A stretch of 64,000 nucleotides of DNA from Lacrimispora sp. 210928-DFI.3.58 (GCF_020554865.1 NZ_JAJCIC010000021.1:18347-82346); one strand, 5' to 3'. Shown: positions 52,662 through 61,828, numbered from the stretch's first letter. Notes: a model not told the origin generated them from the letters alone. A program made the numbers and translations.

Positions 52662-53612
52662 TTAATCAGAATTTTTATATTTTTCCCGTAACAGTTCAGC
52701 TGACTGCCGGAAGGGCGTCTGGCAGCCGGCTGAACTGTTACTTTTTCCCATACAGATCCCCACCAGGGTCCTCGCACTCTCTGACAGGAATTTATTCTTA
52801 TGGTAGATCACAGAGAACCTGCGGCTCACTGCCACATCCTTTACCTGGAACCGGGACAGGCCTCCTTTTTCCAAGCCTTCCTTTACCAGAAAAAGGGGAA
52901 GCATGGAGATCCCCATTCCCTCCTTCACCCCCTGGACAATGGCCTGGTTGCTGGCACTCTCCCACAGGGGATGAAGGGCAAGCTCATTGGCCGCCAGGAT
53001 GCCGTTTAGGATCTCCCTGCTGGCGCTGCCATTTTCCCTCACAATAAATTCCTGGTCCTTAAGAAGCTCTAAGGACTCCAGGCACCGGCCCGAAAATGGA
53101 TGGTCCGGCGGACAGATAAAGACCATCTCATCCCCCTCAAAACTTTCACTCACAATGAAGGAGCTGTGCACTGCCCCCTCGATGATCCCCATATCGATCT
53201 TATTTTCCAGTATCTGCTGCTCGATCTTGCCGGAATTGCCAATGACTGCTTCCACATGGAGAGTGGGGAACCTGTCCTTTAAGCACTTGATATATCCGGG
53301 AAGCAGGTAGGTACCGATGGTAATGCTTGTCCCGACCCTCAGACGTCCCACCGTATCTGCATTTTTCATGCCCTGCTCCATCTCGTCCATCAGGTCAATG
53401 ATGTGCCTGGCGTATTGCAGGGCCCGGCGGCCGCTGTCTGTCAGATACAGCTTCCTGGATATCCGGTCAAAGAGCTTCACCCCATAGTACTCCTCCATCT
53501 CCGAGATTGCCAGGCTGATGGAAGGCTGGGCAATAAAAAGCCTCTCTGAAGCAGCCGTCATGCTTCCGGTCTCGCACACCGCTGTGAAAATCCGCAAATG
53601 GCGCAGTGTCAT
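52662..53612 (-). CDS. LysR family transcriptional regulator with palindrome-encoded C-terminus
   Basis: The ATG at 53610-53612 with GGGAGGGG gives 316 residues starting MTLRHLRIFTAV. The helix-turn-helix includes GSMTAASERLFIAQPSISLA; the effector domain follows, like CysB/CysL-type regulators (VGTSITIGTYLLPGYIK). The last 25 or so residues are read from the family D palindrome at 52688-52741 and have no counterpart in a normal LysR end, so the original stop may have been lost. It is divergent from the chromate transporter pair and is its likely regulator. Confidence 0.9.
   Translation of the reverse strand: MTLRHLRIFTAVCETGSMTAASERLFIAQPSISLAISEMEEYYGVKLFDRISRKLYLTDSGRRALQYARHIIDLMDEMEQGMKNADTVGRLRVGTSITIGTYLLPGYIKCLKDRFPTLHVEAVIGNSGKIEQQILENKIDMGIIEGAVHSSFIVSESFEGDEMVFICPPDHPFSGRCLESLELLKDQEFIVRENGSASREILNGILAANELALHPLWESASNQAIVQGVKEGMGISMLPLFLVKEGLEKGGLSRFQVKDVAVSRRFSVIYHKNKFLSESARTLVGICMGKSNSSAGCQTPFRQSAELLREKYKNSD
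52688..52741. repeat. Family D palindrome, copy D4, inside the lysR 3' end
   Basis: A 54-base dyad beginning GTAACAGTTCAG and ending CTGAACTGTTAC, with inner CTGCC/GGCAG pairing, followed on the plus strand by TTTTTCCC. On the minus strand it is translated as the end of the LysR protein. Confidence 0.75.
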
Positions 53613-53769
53613 ATATGGTCCCCTCCCCATTTATCTATCAGATTTTTATTATAAATATTATTTAATTATAGTATTTTACATATGGATTTTCAAGAGATAT
53701 AGTAGAGAAAGAAAAATTGACAGAAGCAGCCGTAAGACTGTTCTGAGATGAAAATAGAAAGGAAATCCT

Positions 53770-54366
53770 ATGACCGTCCATACAATACCTAAAAAGAGCC
53801 GCCTTTTAGGGACCCTTTTTCTCTCCACCTTATATTTAAGCGCCTTTACCTTTGGCGGAGGCTATGTCATCGTCACTTTGATGAAAAAGAAGTTCGTGGA
53901 CGGCCTCCACTGGATCGATGAACAGGAAATGCTGGATCTGGTCGCCATTGCCCAGTCTTCTCCGGGAGCCATCGCAGTGAATGGGGCGATCGTGGTGGGC
54001 TACAAGCTGGCCGGCATGGCCGGCGTCCTTACCTCGGTGCTGGCAACGGTCATACCCCCGTTCCTCATCCTCTCTGCCATCTCCCTCTGCTACACAGCCT
54101 TCCGCTCCAACCTTGTGGTGGGCTGGATGTTAAATGGAATGCAGGCCGGCGTGGGCGCTGTGATCATGCAGGTAGTGTGGGAAATGTCCTCCGGTATTGT
54201 GAAGGAAAAACAGTGGCTCTCCGTTTTGATCATGATAGCTGCCTTTACAGCGAACTATGTATATGGCGTCAACGTTGTGTTTATCATCCTGATCTGTGCA
54301 TTTTTCGGAGTGGTGCGTACCTTATATGCCCAAAACCATGCAGAGCAGCGCAAGGGCGCACAGTAA
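53770..54366 (+). CDS. Chromate transporter family protein, first half
   Basis: A 198-residue CHR-family domain with about five or six helices. The signature FTFGGGYVIVTLMKKKFV and the SSPGAIAVNGAIVVG loop match one half of ChrA proteins. Bacteria with split CHR genes make two half-size proteins that assemble. Substrate here could be chromate, sulfate-like anions or something else. It lies 158 bases from the divergent lysR and is followed by its partner. Confidence 0.9.
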   Translation: MTVHTIPKKSRLLGTLFLSTLYLSAFTFGGGYVIVTLMKKKFVDGLHWIDEQEMLDLVAIAQSSPGAIAVNGAIVVGYKLAGMAGVLTSVLATVIPPFLILSAISLCYTAFRSNLVVGWMLNGMQAGVGAVIMQVVWEMSSGIVKEKQWLSVLIMIAAFTANYVYGVNVVFIILICAFFGVVRTLYAQNHAEQRKGAQ

Positions 54367-54456
54367 CATGTGGTCCGCCTGAGGCTTCGCAGCCCAGATA
54401 CAAACTGCGGCATCTTAAGAAATTCATTTAGAAAAAAGAGGAAAGGTCGTATTCTT

Positions 54457-55050
54457 ATGATATATTTACAGCTCTTTTTCAGCTTCCTTCAGATCGGCGC
54501 CTTCAGCTTCGGCGGAGGCTACGCCGCCATGCCCCTTATCCAAAGCCAGGTAGTCACTCTCCACGGCTGGCTCACTGCCTCCGAGTTCACCGATCTCATT
54601 ACCATCTCCCAGATGACCCCCGGTCCCATTGCCATCAATTCCGCCACTTTCGTAGGCACCAGGATCGCCGGCCCCTTAGGAGCCCTGACTGCCACTGCCG
54701 GCTGCATCCTCCCCTCCTGTATCCTCGTCACCCTCCTGGCCCGCATCTATCTGCGCTACCGGAACCTGACTCTCATACAGGGCGTGCTGAAATCCCTGCG
54801 GCCCGCAGTGATCGCCATGATCGGGGCCGCCGGGGTTAGTATTCTGGTGACGGCATTCTGGGGAGACGGAGCTGTTTTGATAAATACAGTGAACCTCCGG
54901 GCAGTCTGCATTTTTGCCGCATCTCTGCTGCTTCTTATGCGGTTTAAAATGAATCCCATACAGGTGATGGTTTTGGCAGGACTGGCGGAGGTGGTCTGCC
55001 GGTGGCTTTCATATCTTCCAGTTACCGGGCCGTGGATTCCTTTGCTCTAA
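54457..55050 (+). CDS. Chromate transporter family protein, second half
   Basis: The ATG at 54457 gives 197 residues beginning MIYLQLFFSFLQIGAFSFGG; the upstream frame to 54370 is Arg-rich and unlikely. It carries FSFGGGYAAMPLIQSQVV and SQMTPGPIAINSATFVG, the second CHR half. It is 90 bases after the first half, and a terminator follows the stop. Confidence 0.9.
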   Translation: MIYLQLFFSFLQIGAFSFGGGYAAMPLIQSQVVTLHGWLTASEFTDLITISQMTPGPIAINSATFVGTRIAGPLGALTATAGCILPSCILVTLLARIYLRYRNLTLIQGVLKSLRPAVIAMIGAAGVSILVTAFWGDGAVLINTVNLRAVCIFAASLLLLMRFKMNPIQVMVLAGLAEVVCRWLSYLPVTGPWIPLL

Positions 55051-55072
55051 ATGCTTCCTCACTAACTTAAAC

Positions 55073-55099
55073 CGCGCGTCTGAAGCTGCGCGTTTTTTT
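55073..55099 (+). terminator. Intrinsic terminator of the chromate transporter operon
   Basis: CGCGC (55073-55077) pairs with GCGCG (55088-55092) and a run of seven T follows (55093-55099). It lies between convergent genes and ends seven bases before the Roco stop. Confidence 0.75.
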
Positions 55100-55105
55100 A
55101 CTTCT

Positions 55106-58100
55106 CTAAAATAACTTTGCAATCTCCTGGGCAATCACAGGAAATGCTGTCGCAATGGTCGCAATATTAGCCGTATCTGTCAGAAAATCGCGTATCTTCG
55201 TCCACACACTTTCCCTGCTCCCTTTACTGTGGAGGATCTCCACCAATTCCAGGTGCTTTTTTACAGGAAGCCCCTGCTGCTCGATCATCTTTTCCAGCAG
55301 TCCGATCAATTTCTCGTAGCTTCTCTCTGAGATCGCTTCCATCTGCTTTGCCTGTTCCATCTTTGCCTTGTATACAGAATCCTGGACAGTCAACTGGTTA
55401 TTATCCCCAATCGAAATATTGGAACCATAAATATTTCCATAATTATTAAATGTACCGCTCATTCCCTGTTCCCGCCTTCCTCTTTCATTGATCTGTTCTT
55501 TGGTATAAATTTCATTCAGCAATATCCCCGGCGCAATATAGGTGTCCGAATCAGGAAGGTAAATTTTCTGGATTCCCCTTAAATATGGCTTCCAAACCCT
55601 TGAGTAGGGCTCCTCCCCGCTGATTCCATTTTCAAGCTGATAGCAGATCACTTCCTCATAATTATCAAGATTGAGCTCTGTAATAATGTTCAGAAGATTA
55701 TCACGTATAATGTTCAGATATTCCTTCTCAACGGATCTCTCTTTTGACAGGATATAAATATCCAGACGATATCTTGAATCATACCGCAATTCTACCAAAG
55801 CCTTTGCCTGCATGTCACGATTATACAAAGAGGCACCATTTCTCCAGATATTTTTAAAATCCACCTCTTGAATGCGTCCAATGATCAGCTTATGGATAAT
55901 GCTGTTTGGAAGATAATCCCCCTTTATGGCAAAGTGCAGAATGTTCTTTGCTTTTCTATTGATCATTCCCACCGCTGGAGGAGGAGAATTATCCAGCTTC
56001 ATAGGTATCAGTTCCTCCTGGCCCAATGCAAGAGAAAGCCCCTTCTGCCTCATGATCTCCAAAATAAACTTTACCTCCCGCCTGGTATATAGAAACTCCG
56101 GGCTGATATCATCCTCATAGGAATGCTCCATTACTTTATATATAGCCTCATGGCTGATACGTCCATTATGCGTCCTTGTCCGAAGGATCAGGCGGTAAAT
56201 TCCATTGGTCACCCACTCTGGATTCAAAACATTGATCTCATCTGGTTCGGATATAAAATCAAAATCAGAATAATGGTAGGAAACCCCCAGATCGCCGAAC
56301 CAGCGCAGCAGGCTTGCCTGAAGCTTTGTGTCCGTAATCCCATGCTCCAGGCACATGGAAACGTATTCCCTGTTAGATATATAAAAGGCATTCATGCTTT
56401 CCAGCTCTTCCTTCAGCCTAAACCATTTTTTATTAAAAATGACGGAATAGGAGGAATGATTCTTGATCGAATATGCAATCAATTTTTTCAGGCTGTCAAT
56501 ATTTGTGCCATCGAAAGCAGACGTCCGCACACAATCCACCAGCTGCGGAAAGCTCTCCTTCAAAGAGGCCAGATTGAGCATGGCCATCGGATTCATATCA
56601 CATTTATTCAAAGCAAGTATCACCGGGCTATTGGGAGCAAAGGTTTTCACAGTCTGAAGCCAATCGATCGCCAGCTTCTCCAGATACTGGTCCTGCCGGC
56701 TGTCCAACACGATCACATATGCTGTCCTGGCAGTAAGGAAGCAAAGATGCATGGTATGCATGATCTCCTGCCCGCCAAAATCCCAAAAGCGTACTCTTAC
56801 CTCCTTTCCGTCGATGACGGTCTGCCATTTTCTAATGCTGATCCCATTGGTAACAGAGCGGTTGATCTGAAAGCTGCCGCCTATAATACGGTCAATAAGG
56901 GAAGACTTTCCCACATTTCCATCCCCAAGGAATATTACCTTGCATTCATTCAGACGGACCAGCTCATCTGCATAAAAGGAATCTATCACATCGCGAGAAC
57001 ACTCAAACAGTGTGGGCTCCTGGTTTATGATCTGTTCCCGGCTCAGAGAAGCAGTGTCCGAATAAAAGAAACCGTGCCGGCTTGTTTTCAGTATCAGCTT
57101 TGCCAGTCCTTTTGACACATAATCCAGTTTTATCCCTTGCATCCAAAGCTGCTGAAATTCCGTTGAAATAAATTTTTCTACGCTGTCAGGTATATAATCG
57201 ATCTGCGTTTCAGAAATATCCAGCTGGACCAAACCTGATAACTCCCCAATGGCAGAAGGAAGTGCTTTCACCCTGCTTTTTGAAAGAGACAGCCTTTGTA
57301 ATCTTTTAAGGGAACAAATTTCCTCCGGCAGAATTTCTATCCTGGTTCCATCTAACGTCAATTCCTTCAGATTTTTCAGCTTTCCAACAGATGCCGGAAG
57401 CGTTCTGATTCCCGTGCCTCCCAGGTGCAGATACTCCAGGCTCTCCAGCACCCCGATCTCCTCCGGCAGAAATGCAAGGGAACTGCCCGTCATATTCAAT
57501 ACTTTCAGGTTTTTCCATCCCTTCATGATCTCAGGCAGCCTTTGGATCCTGGTTTTCATAAGCATCAGGCTCTTAAGCCCGCTCATTTCAGAAATATCAT
57601 TTGGAAGCTGTCTAATCTGCGTATTGGATAGATCCAGCTGATCAATTTTCTTCAGACGTCCTATTCCCTCCGGCAGCTGCTCCAGAGCAGGAGCGACCTG
57701 TATTTTCTTTAAACTGCTCATAAGACCAATACTCTCCGGCAGACAGGCGACTTTGGTTTTCCGCAGATCCAGACATTCAATTTTTGTGAGCTGTCCAATA
57801 TTTCCAGGCAATTTTTCTAATCCTGCAGGCAGATCAAGGGATTCCAGACCTTCCAATCCGCATATCTCCTCCGGGAGAACAGGCATTTCTGTTCTTCTCA
57901 GATCCAGCTCTGTGATCCTGCGCAGTCTTCCTATGGAATGCGGAAGGCTGCGCAGGCAGCCCGGAACGGTAAGCCTCTCGATCTGTTCCAGCTCCCCAAT
58001 ACTCTCCGGCAGTTCTTTCAGCCTCGTATCCTCCAAAAGCAGCCCGCATAAACGTTTTAAGCCGCCGATGGTATCAGGAAGCACCTCCAATCCGGGAGGA

Positions 58101-59458
58101 AAAACCAGCCGTATGAGTCCTGTCAGGCTTCCTATTCCCTTTGGCAGCTCCCTTATCTTTGTTTTCGACAAGTCCATCTCCTGCACTCCCTGCAACCCGC
58201 CAATCGATTCCGGGAGCTCACATAGGGTATCAGGAAAGGTAATGCTGGCAAGCTGTGACATCTGTCCAACACTCTCCGGAATTCTCTCTATCTCCGTCCT
58301 TTTTAAATCCAGATATGACAGCTTCTTAAGATTGCCAATGGTTTCCGGCAGGAATTTTAATCCCTTGGGAAAAAGAAGTGTCCTCATATTTACCATATCG
58401 CCCAAGGATTCAGGCAGCCTTTCTATTCTCGTATGCCTTAGATCCAACGCCTGTATATTCTGAAGATTACCAATAGAATCCGGAAGTGACTCCAATGTTC
58501 CCGGCACAGTAAGCCGATACAGGCGCTGCAGCCTTCCCACGCTTTCCGGCAGCTGCCGAAGCTCTGTTGTTCTCAGATTCAATTCCGTCAGCCTGCTAAG
58601 ACTGCCGATCCTTAAGGGCAGCTCTATAAGCTTTGCCGGAAACGATATCTCTTCCAGATCCGTACATGCCGTCACTTCTTCCGGCAAAGTCTTTATCTCT
58701 GTTCCCTTTAATAAGAGGCTGCGAAGTTCCTTAAGCTCCCTGATCTTTGGCGAAAGTTCTTCTATGGGCACAGCCTCCAGATTCAGGCGCCGTAATTTTT
58801 TCAGCTTAAAAAGAGACTGGGGTAAATGTTTCAGGGCAGTGCCGGCCAGATTTACTTCCTGCAATTTCCTATTCTCATTAAAATAATTATCCGGTAATTC
58901 ACCAGGATCACTATCTCCCAGATCAAGCTTTTCCAGCTCCCTCAGCCTATAGATCTGATATCTGCCAAAGGTATTCACCAATGACAGCTCCTTTAGACTG
59001 GCCATATTTCCAGACCATCCCGTAACTCCCTCCCAGTTTGGACAGAAAATATTTAGTTTTGTCAGCTTTGGCAGTCTCCAGATGCTTTCGGAAAACCGGA
59101 TCCCTACCGTACAGATGTCCAGATGCTGCAGATCTGTCAAGTCTCCTATTTCATCCGACATCCGAGTAATATCAAAAAGCTCGTTTAAACTATGTGCGTT
59201 TCTCATAGAGTACAGAATACCGGGATAGGACACACACAGGATGCGCATCTTTTTTATACGCCCATCCTCTATGAGTACAGATATCCGGCGGATCCTGTCA
59301 TCCTGAAGGAGATGCTCCATAAGAAACGCCTGAGCCCAGTCCGCATAAGTTTTATACGGATAGATCTCCTCTGAAAATTTGTCATCCACTGTACAATACA
59401 TCTGCTGGGCAATGCCTTCCAGTATCTCTTCCTGTGTTCTGTACTCTTTTGTCTCCAT
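55106..59458 (-). CDS. LRR-Roc-COR (Roco) GTPase, 1450 residues
   Basis: The N-terminal domain (1-100) is of unknown fold. About 25-27 leucine-rich repeats follow (about 105-765). In 258-617 they form eight 45-residue pairs alternating 22- and 23-residue units (LPESIG... ending P..L, then LPESIG... ending T.I). A Roc GTPase domain (838-1000) has P-loop GDGNVGKSS (845-853), switch DFGGQE (893-898) and NKCD (951-954). A COR-like region (about 1005-1320) comes next, then FNNYGNIYG followed by SNISIGDNNQ (1337-1355), a helical segment and a hydrophobic end (about 1428-1450). Roco proteins are dimeric GTPases; bacterial functions are largely unknown. It is a single-gene unit beside accessory DNA. 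Confidence 0.93.
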   Translation of the reverse strand: METKEYRTQEEILEGIAQQMYCTVDDKFSEEIYPYKTYADWAQAFLMEHLLQDDRIRRISVLIEDGRIKKMRILCVSYPGILYSMRNAHSLNELFDITRMSDEIGDLTDLQHLDICTVGIRFSESIWRLPKLTKLNIFCPNWEGVTGWSGNMASLKELSLVNTFGRYQIYRLRELEKLDLGDSDPGELPDNYFNENRKLQEVNLAGTALKHLPQSLFKLKKLRRLNLEAVPIEELSPKIRELKELRSLLLKGTEIKTLPEEVTACTDLEEISFPAKLIELPLRIGSLSRLTELNLRTTELRQLPESVGRLQRLYRLTVPGTLESLPDSIGNLQNIQALDLRHTRIERLPESLGDMVNMRTLLFPKGLKFLPETIGNLKKLSYLDLKRTEIERIPESVGQMSQLASITFPDTLCELPESIGGLQGVQEMDLSKTKIRELPKGIGSLTGLIRLVFPPGLEVLPDTIGGLKRLCGLLLEDTRLKELPESIGELEQIERLTVPGCLRSLPHSIGRLRRITELDLRRTEMPVLPEEICGLEGLESLDLPAGLEKLPGNIGQLTKIECLDLRKTKVACLPESIGLMSSLKKIQVAPALEQLPEGIGRLKKIDQLDLSNTQIRQLPNDISEMSGLKSLMLMKTRIQRLPEIMKGWKNLKVLNMTGSSLAFLPEEIGVLESLEYLHLGGTGIRTLPASVGKLKNLKELTLDGTRIEILPEEICSLKRLQRLSLSKSRVKALPSAIGELSGLVQLDISETQIDYIPDSVEKFISTEFQQLWMQGIKLDYVSKGLAKLILKTSRHGFFYSDTASLSREQIINQEPTLFECSRDVIDSFYADELVRLNECKVIFLGDGNVGKSSLIDRIIGGSFQINRSVTNGISIRKWQTVIDGKEVRVRFWDFGGQEIMHTMHLCFLTARTAYVIVLDSRQDQYLEKLAIDWLQTVKTFAPNSPVILALNKCDMNPMAMLNLASLKESFPQLVDCVRTSAFDGTNIDSLKKLIAYSIKNHSSYSVIFNKKWFRLKEELESMNAFYISNREYVSMCLEHGITDTKLQASLLRWFGDLGVSYHYSDFDFISEPDEINVLNPEWVTNGIYRLILRTRTHNGRISHEAIYKVMEHSYEDDISPEFLYTRREVKFILEIMRQKGLSLALGQEELIPMKLDNSPPPAVGMINRKAKNILHFAIKGDYLPNSIIHKLIIGRIQEVDFKNIWRNGASLYNRDMQAKALVELRYDSRYRLDIYILSKERSVEKEYLNIIRDNLLNIITELNLDNYEEVICYQLENGISGEEPYSRVWKPYLRGIQKIYLPDSDTYIAPGILLNEIYTKEQINERGRREQGMSGTFNNYGNIYGSNISIGDNNQLTVQDSVYKAKMEQAKQMEAISERSYEKLIGLLEKMIEQQGLPVKKHLELVEILHSKGSRESVWTKIRDFLTDTANIATIATAFPVIAQEIAKLF

Positions 59459-59744
59459 ATTCTTTGCCGTTCATCCTCAATCACAGGCTTTCCCCGCTCC
59501 TCCATGAGACTCCCCAGAAAAATGCGTCACGAAAGCATTTTGCCGGATATTCCGCAATAAAAAGCCTCAATGGCTGCTGTCCTGCTTACTATTTTTATCA
59601 GACTGGGAAAGAAGCCACCGAGGCCGGTGTGATCCACTATTTAATTTTATACGGCAGCTTCAGCCAGTACCATGTCTTTGCACTGTTTTTATCATTTTAT
59701 CATGCCGGTGCTTTTTTATCAAGTGTCAAAGCTCCCCCTTCCTT

Positions 59745-60730
59745 CTATCCTATAACATTCCTAAACACTCGCAGTACATTTTTATAAAATATTTTCTCTA
59801 TCTCATCAGGCTTGTAGCCATTATCACTGAGAGCTGCAGCAAGCTTTTGCATTTCTCCTGCTCCATTGATCTGCAGCCTGCCGCTGATACCATCAAAATC
59901 TGTACCTAAAGCCACGGATTCGATACCGCCTATCTTCTTTATATAGTCGATATGTCTGATGATATCCTCTATCGAACTGTCATACTGCCTATCTTCATCT
60001 GCACCTTCATCCCGCAGAAGTTAATTCCGGCCACACCGCCGTGCTCCCCGATAAGACGTATCATGCTGTCGCTCAGATTGCGCGCTATGCCGCACAGTCC
60101 TCTTGCATTCGAATGGCTGGCTATAACCGGCGTATCTGCTTTTACAATAGAGAATACGCCACCCCCCACCACAATCGTTCAGATGAGACAGATCAATGAC
60201 GATTCCCATCTCCTCCATGGCCTGAACAAATTCCTTCCCAATATTGGTCAGCCCATGCTCCCTGTCATACCTGTATATGATCCTGCCGCCATTTTCAGCC
60301 GCCGGCGGATTCGGGTATGCGAGGTCATTTACATAATTCCAAGTCAGGGTTGACATCCGCACACCCTTATCATAAAAAAGCTTCAGATTTTCAATTTTGC
60401 CCTCATAAACTGCACCCTCTTCTACATACTTCAGTGCTGACATATAGCCTGCATTATAATTTCGGACAATCTCCTCTGCACTCCGTACAGGCCTTATGAG
60501 ATCGGCGTTGACAAAAATCTTCTTATCAAAAATATCTGACAGCTGCAGGGCGTATTCCAGCGGACGAAACCCCATCTTTGCAGCCCGTTCCATATTCGTG
60601 TACAGTGCAAATACCTGGCACATATATCCGGATTGAACACTGCTTTTGTATTTTACCCAGACAGGCCCCTTTGCCGAAGCAAGCCATATCTGGCTTTACT
60701 TCTGCAAAGGGATACATTCTTTCTAAACTA
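59745..60730 (-). pseudogene. Decayed M19 dipeptidase
   Basis: Dipeptidase sequence is spread over several frames of the minus strand. From upstream: VKPDMACFGKGACLGKIQ, then (shift) QVFALYTNMERAAKMGF through GIVIDLSHLND, then (shift) VIASHSNARGLCGIARNLS, then (shift) GGIESVALGTDFDGISG and the end KNVLRVFRNVIG before a TAG at 59745-59747. The M19 motifs SHLND, SHSNARG and GTDFDG survive, but the N-terminal HCDT part is missing and at least three frameshifts occur. It is related to the intact gene at 20212-21210. The 286 bases between it and the Roco start hold no gene that I can support. Confidence 0.85.
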
Positions 60731-60767
60731 TTTGCACCAATAGTCCTATCGGTATTGAGCCAACCTG

Positions 60768-60796
60768 TTGACTTTATTGCCCTTTTTCGTTATAAT
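60768..60796 (+). promoter_or_regulatory. Sigma-A type promoter of the toxin-antitoxin pair
   Basis: TTGACT (60768-60773), a 17-base spacer and the consensus TATAAT (60791-60796), 78 bases ahead of the antitoxin ATG. Confidence 0.8.
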
Positions 60797-60874
60797 AATC
60801 TCAAAAACAAAGAAACCAAGAAACAAGGAATAGTATAGAACATTTTCGCATAGAATAACGAGGAGGTATTGAAT

Positions 60875-61252
60875 ATGCCCACAACAGTAGCAGAAAGAGG
60901 TGGCACTAAGATGAGCAGGAAAGTTGTTAGTATTTCATCTAAGAGACAGATCACGATTCCGCAGAAGTTTTTCCAGCTTTTAGGATTTGCGGATGAAGCC
61001 GAGTGTATAATGCGTGCCAATGAGCTGGTTATCCGTCCTGTAAAAACCGTTTCTGGCGGTGAGTTTGCAGAACAAATTCTTGCAGAACTGATTGCAGAAG
61101 GATTTTCAGGGGAAACATTGCTATCTGAATTCAAGGCCAGGCAGGCACAGATTAGACCGGCGGTAGAGGCTATGCTCTCAGAGGCTGAAAATGTAGCAGG
61201 GGGAAAAGGCAGCTTTGCAAGTTATGATGATGTCTTTGGAACGGAGGATTAA
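60875..61252 (+). CDS. AbrB/MazE/SpoVT-type antitoxin
   Basis: The ATG at 60875 has GAGGAGG eight bases upstream and gives 125 residues. The swapped-hairpin DNA-binding fold lies at about 15-60 (KVVSISSKRQITIPQKFFQL, then GFADEAECIMR); a helical, acidic C-terminal half (about 65-125) would bind and block the toxin. Such proteins repress their own promoter. The RelE-like gene starts three bases after the stop. Confidence 0.88.
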   Translation: MPTTVAERGGTKMSRKVVSISSKRQITIPQKFFQLLGFADEAECIMRANELVIRPVKTVSGGEFAEQILAELIAEGFSGETLLSEFKARQAQIRPAVEAMLSEAENVAGGKGSFASYDDVFGTED

Positions 61253-61255
61253 TAT

Positions 61256-61549
61256 ATGCTACAAGTACGATTCCTTCCTCCGGCTGCAAAGTTTATCAAA
61301 AAGCTAAAGGACAAGAAGCTGAAAAATCTATACAAGAAAGCGATTGATGAAATCTGTGAAGACTACACGGTAGGAGAAGAGAAAACCGGCGATCTGAATG
61401 GTGTTTACGGATACGATATTTATTATAATAAGACAAACTATGAATTAGCATACACAGTTGAGCGTATGGGCGAAGAAATCATCGTTGTGATTATGGCAGG
61501 AACGCGGGAAAATTTTTATGATCAGCTGAAACGGTATCTGAAGGGATGA
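61256..61549 (+). CDS. RelE/ParE-family toxin
   Basis: A 97-residue basic protein with the RelE/ParE alpha/beta layout: VRFLPPAAKFIKKLKDKKLK, a central GDLNGVYGYDIYY strand pair, YELAYTVER and the C-terminal IVVIMAGTRENFYDQLKRYL. RelE-type toxins are mRNA interferases at the ribosome and ParE toxins act on gyrase; which applies here cannot be told. It is coupled to an AbrB-type antitoxin. The ATG is preceded by GGAGGATTAAT. Confidence 0.88.
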   Translation: MLQVRFLPPAAKFIKKLKDKKLKNLYKKAIDEICEDYTVGEEKTGDLNGVYGYDIYYNKTNYELAYTVERMGEEIIVVIMAGTRENFYDQLKRYLKG

Positions 61550-61690
61550 AACGGTAGAGGCGTTGATAGTCAAAAGAGTAACATGAAGAGACCGTTTCAA
61601 AGTGGACCTGTTGACAAACTCATTTTTAGGGTCTATTTTTGCATAGTTTCTTCTGAAATGAGAGTATGAAAGGTTGGTAAATCTGGTTAT

Positions 61691-61780
61691 TTACAACGCT
61701 TTTACCAGCCTTTTGAGATTTAATGCCGTTGCTGATAAGAGGCATTCTTTCAAAATAGCAGAAATCGATTTCACAATATC
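61691..61780 (-). mobile_element. Transposase C-terminal remnant
   Basis: On the minus strand the frame that ends at TAA (61691-61693) reads LDIVKSISAILKE, then CLLSATALNLKRLVKAL. The ATALNLKRLVKAL ending is the usual C-terminus of IS1182-type DDE transposases. Upstream the frame is closed by a TAG, and no more transposase was found, so only a scar remains. It lies between the toxin gene and the AT-rich polysaccharide genes. The rest of 61550-61828 shows nothing else that can be supported. Confidence 0.7.
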
Positions 61781-61828
61781 CAGCTAATAGTACTCTTTTT
61801 TGAATTCATTCCACTCCTTAAGCCACAT

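Noticed and set aside
56123..57115. 330-codon open frame on the plus strand inside the Roco gene
   Set aside because: It is antisense to the GTPase and COR coding region, has no family signature and no ribosome site; the Roco frame carries clear motifs.
59269..59505. 78-codon minus-strand frame across the Roco start
   Set aside because: It overlaps the Roco N-terminus in another frame and shows only a biased basic composition.
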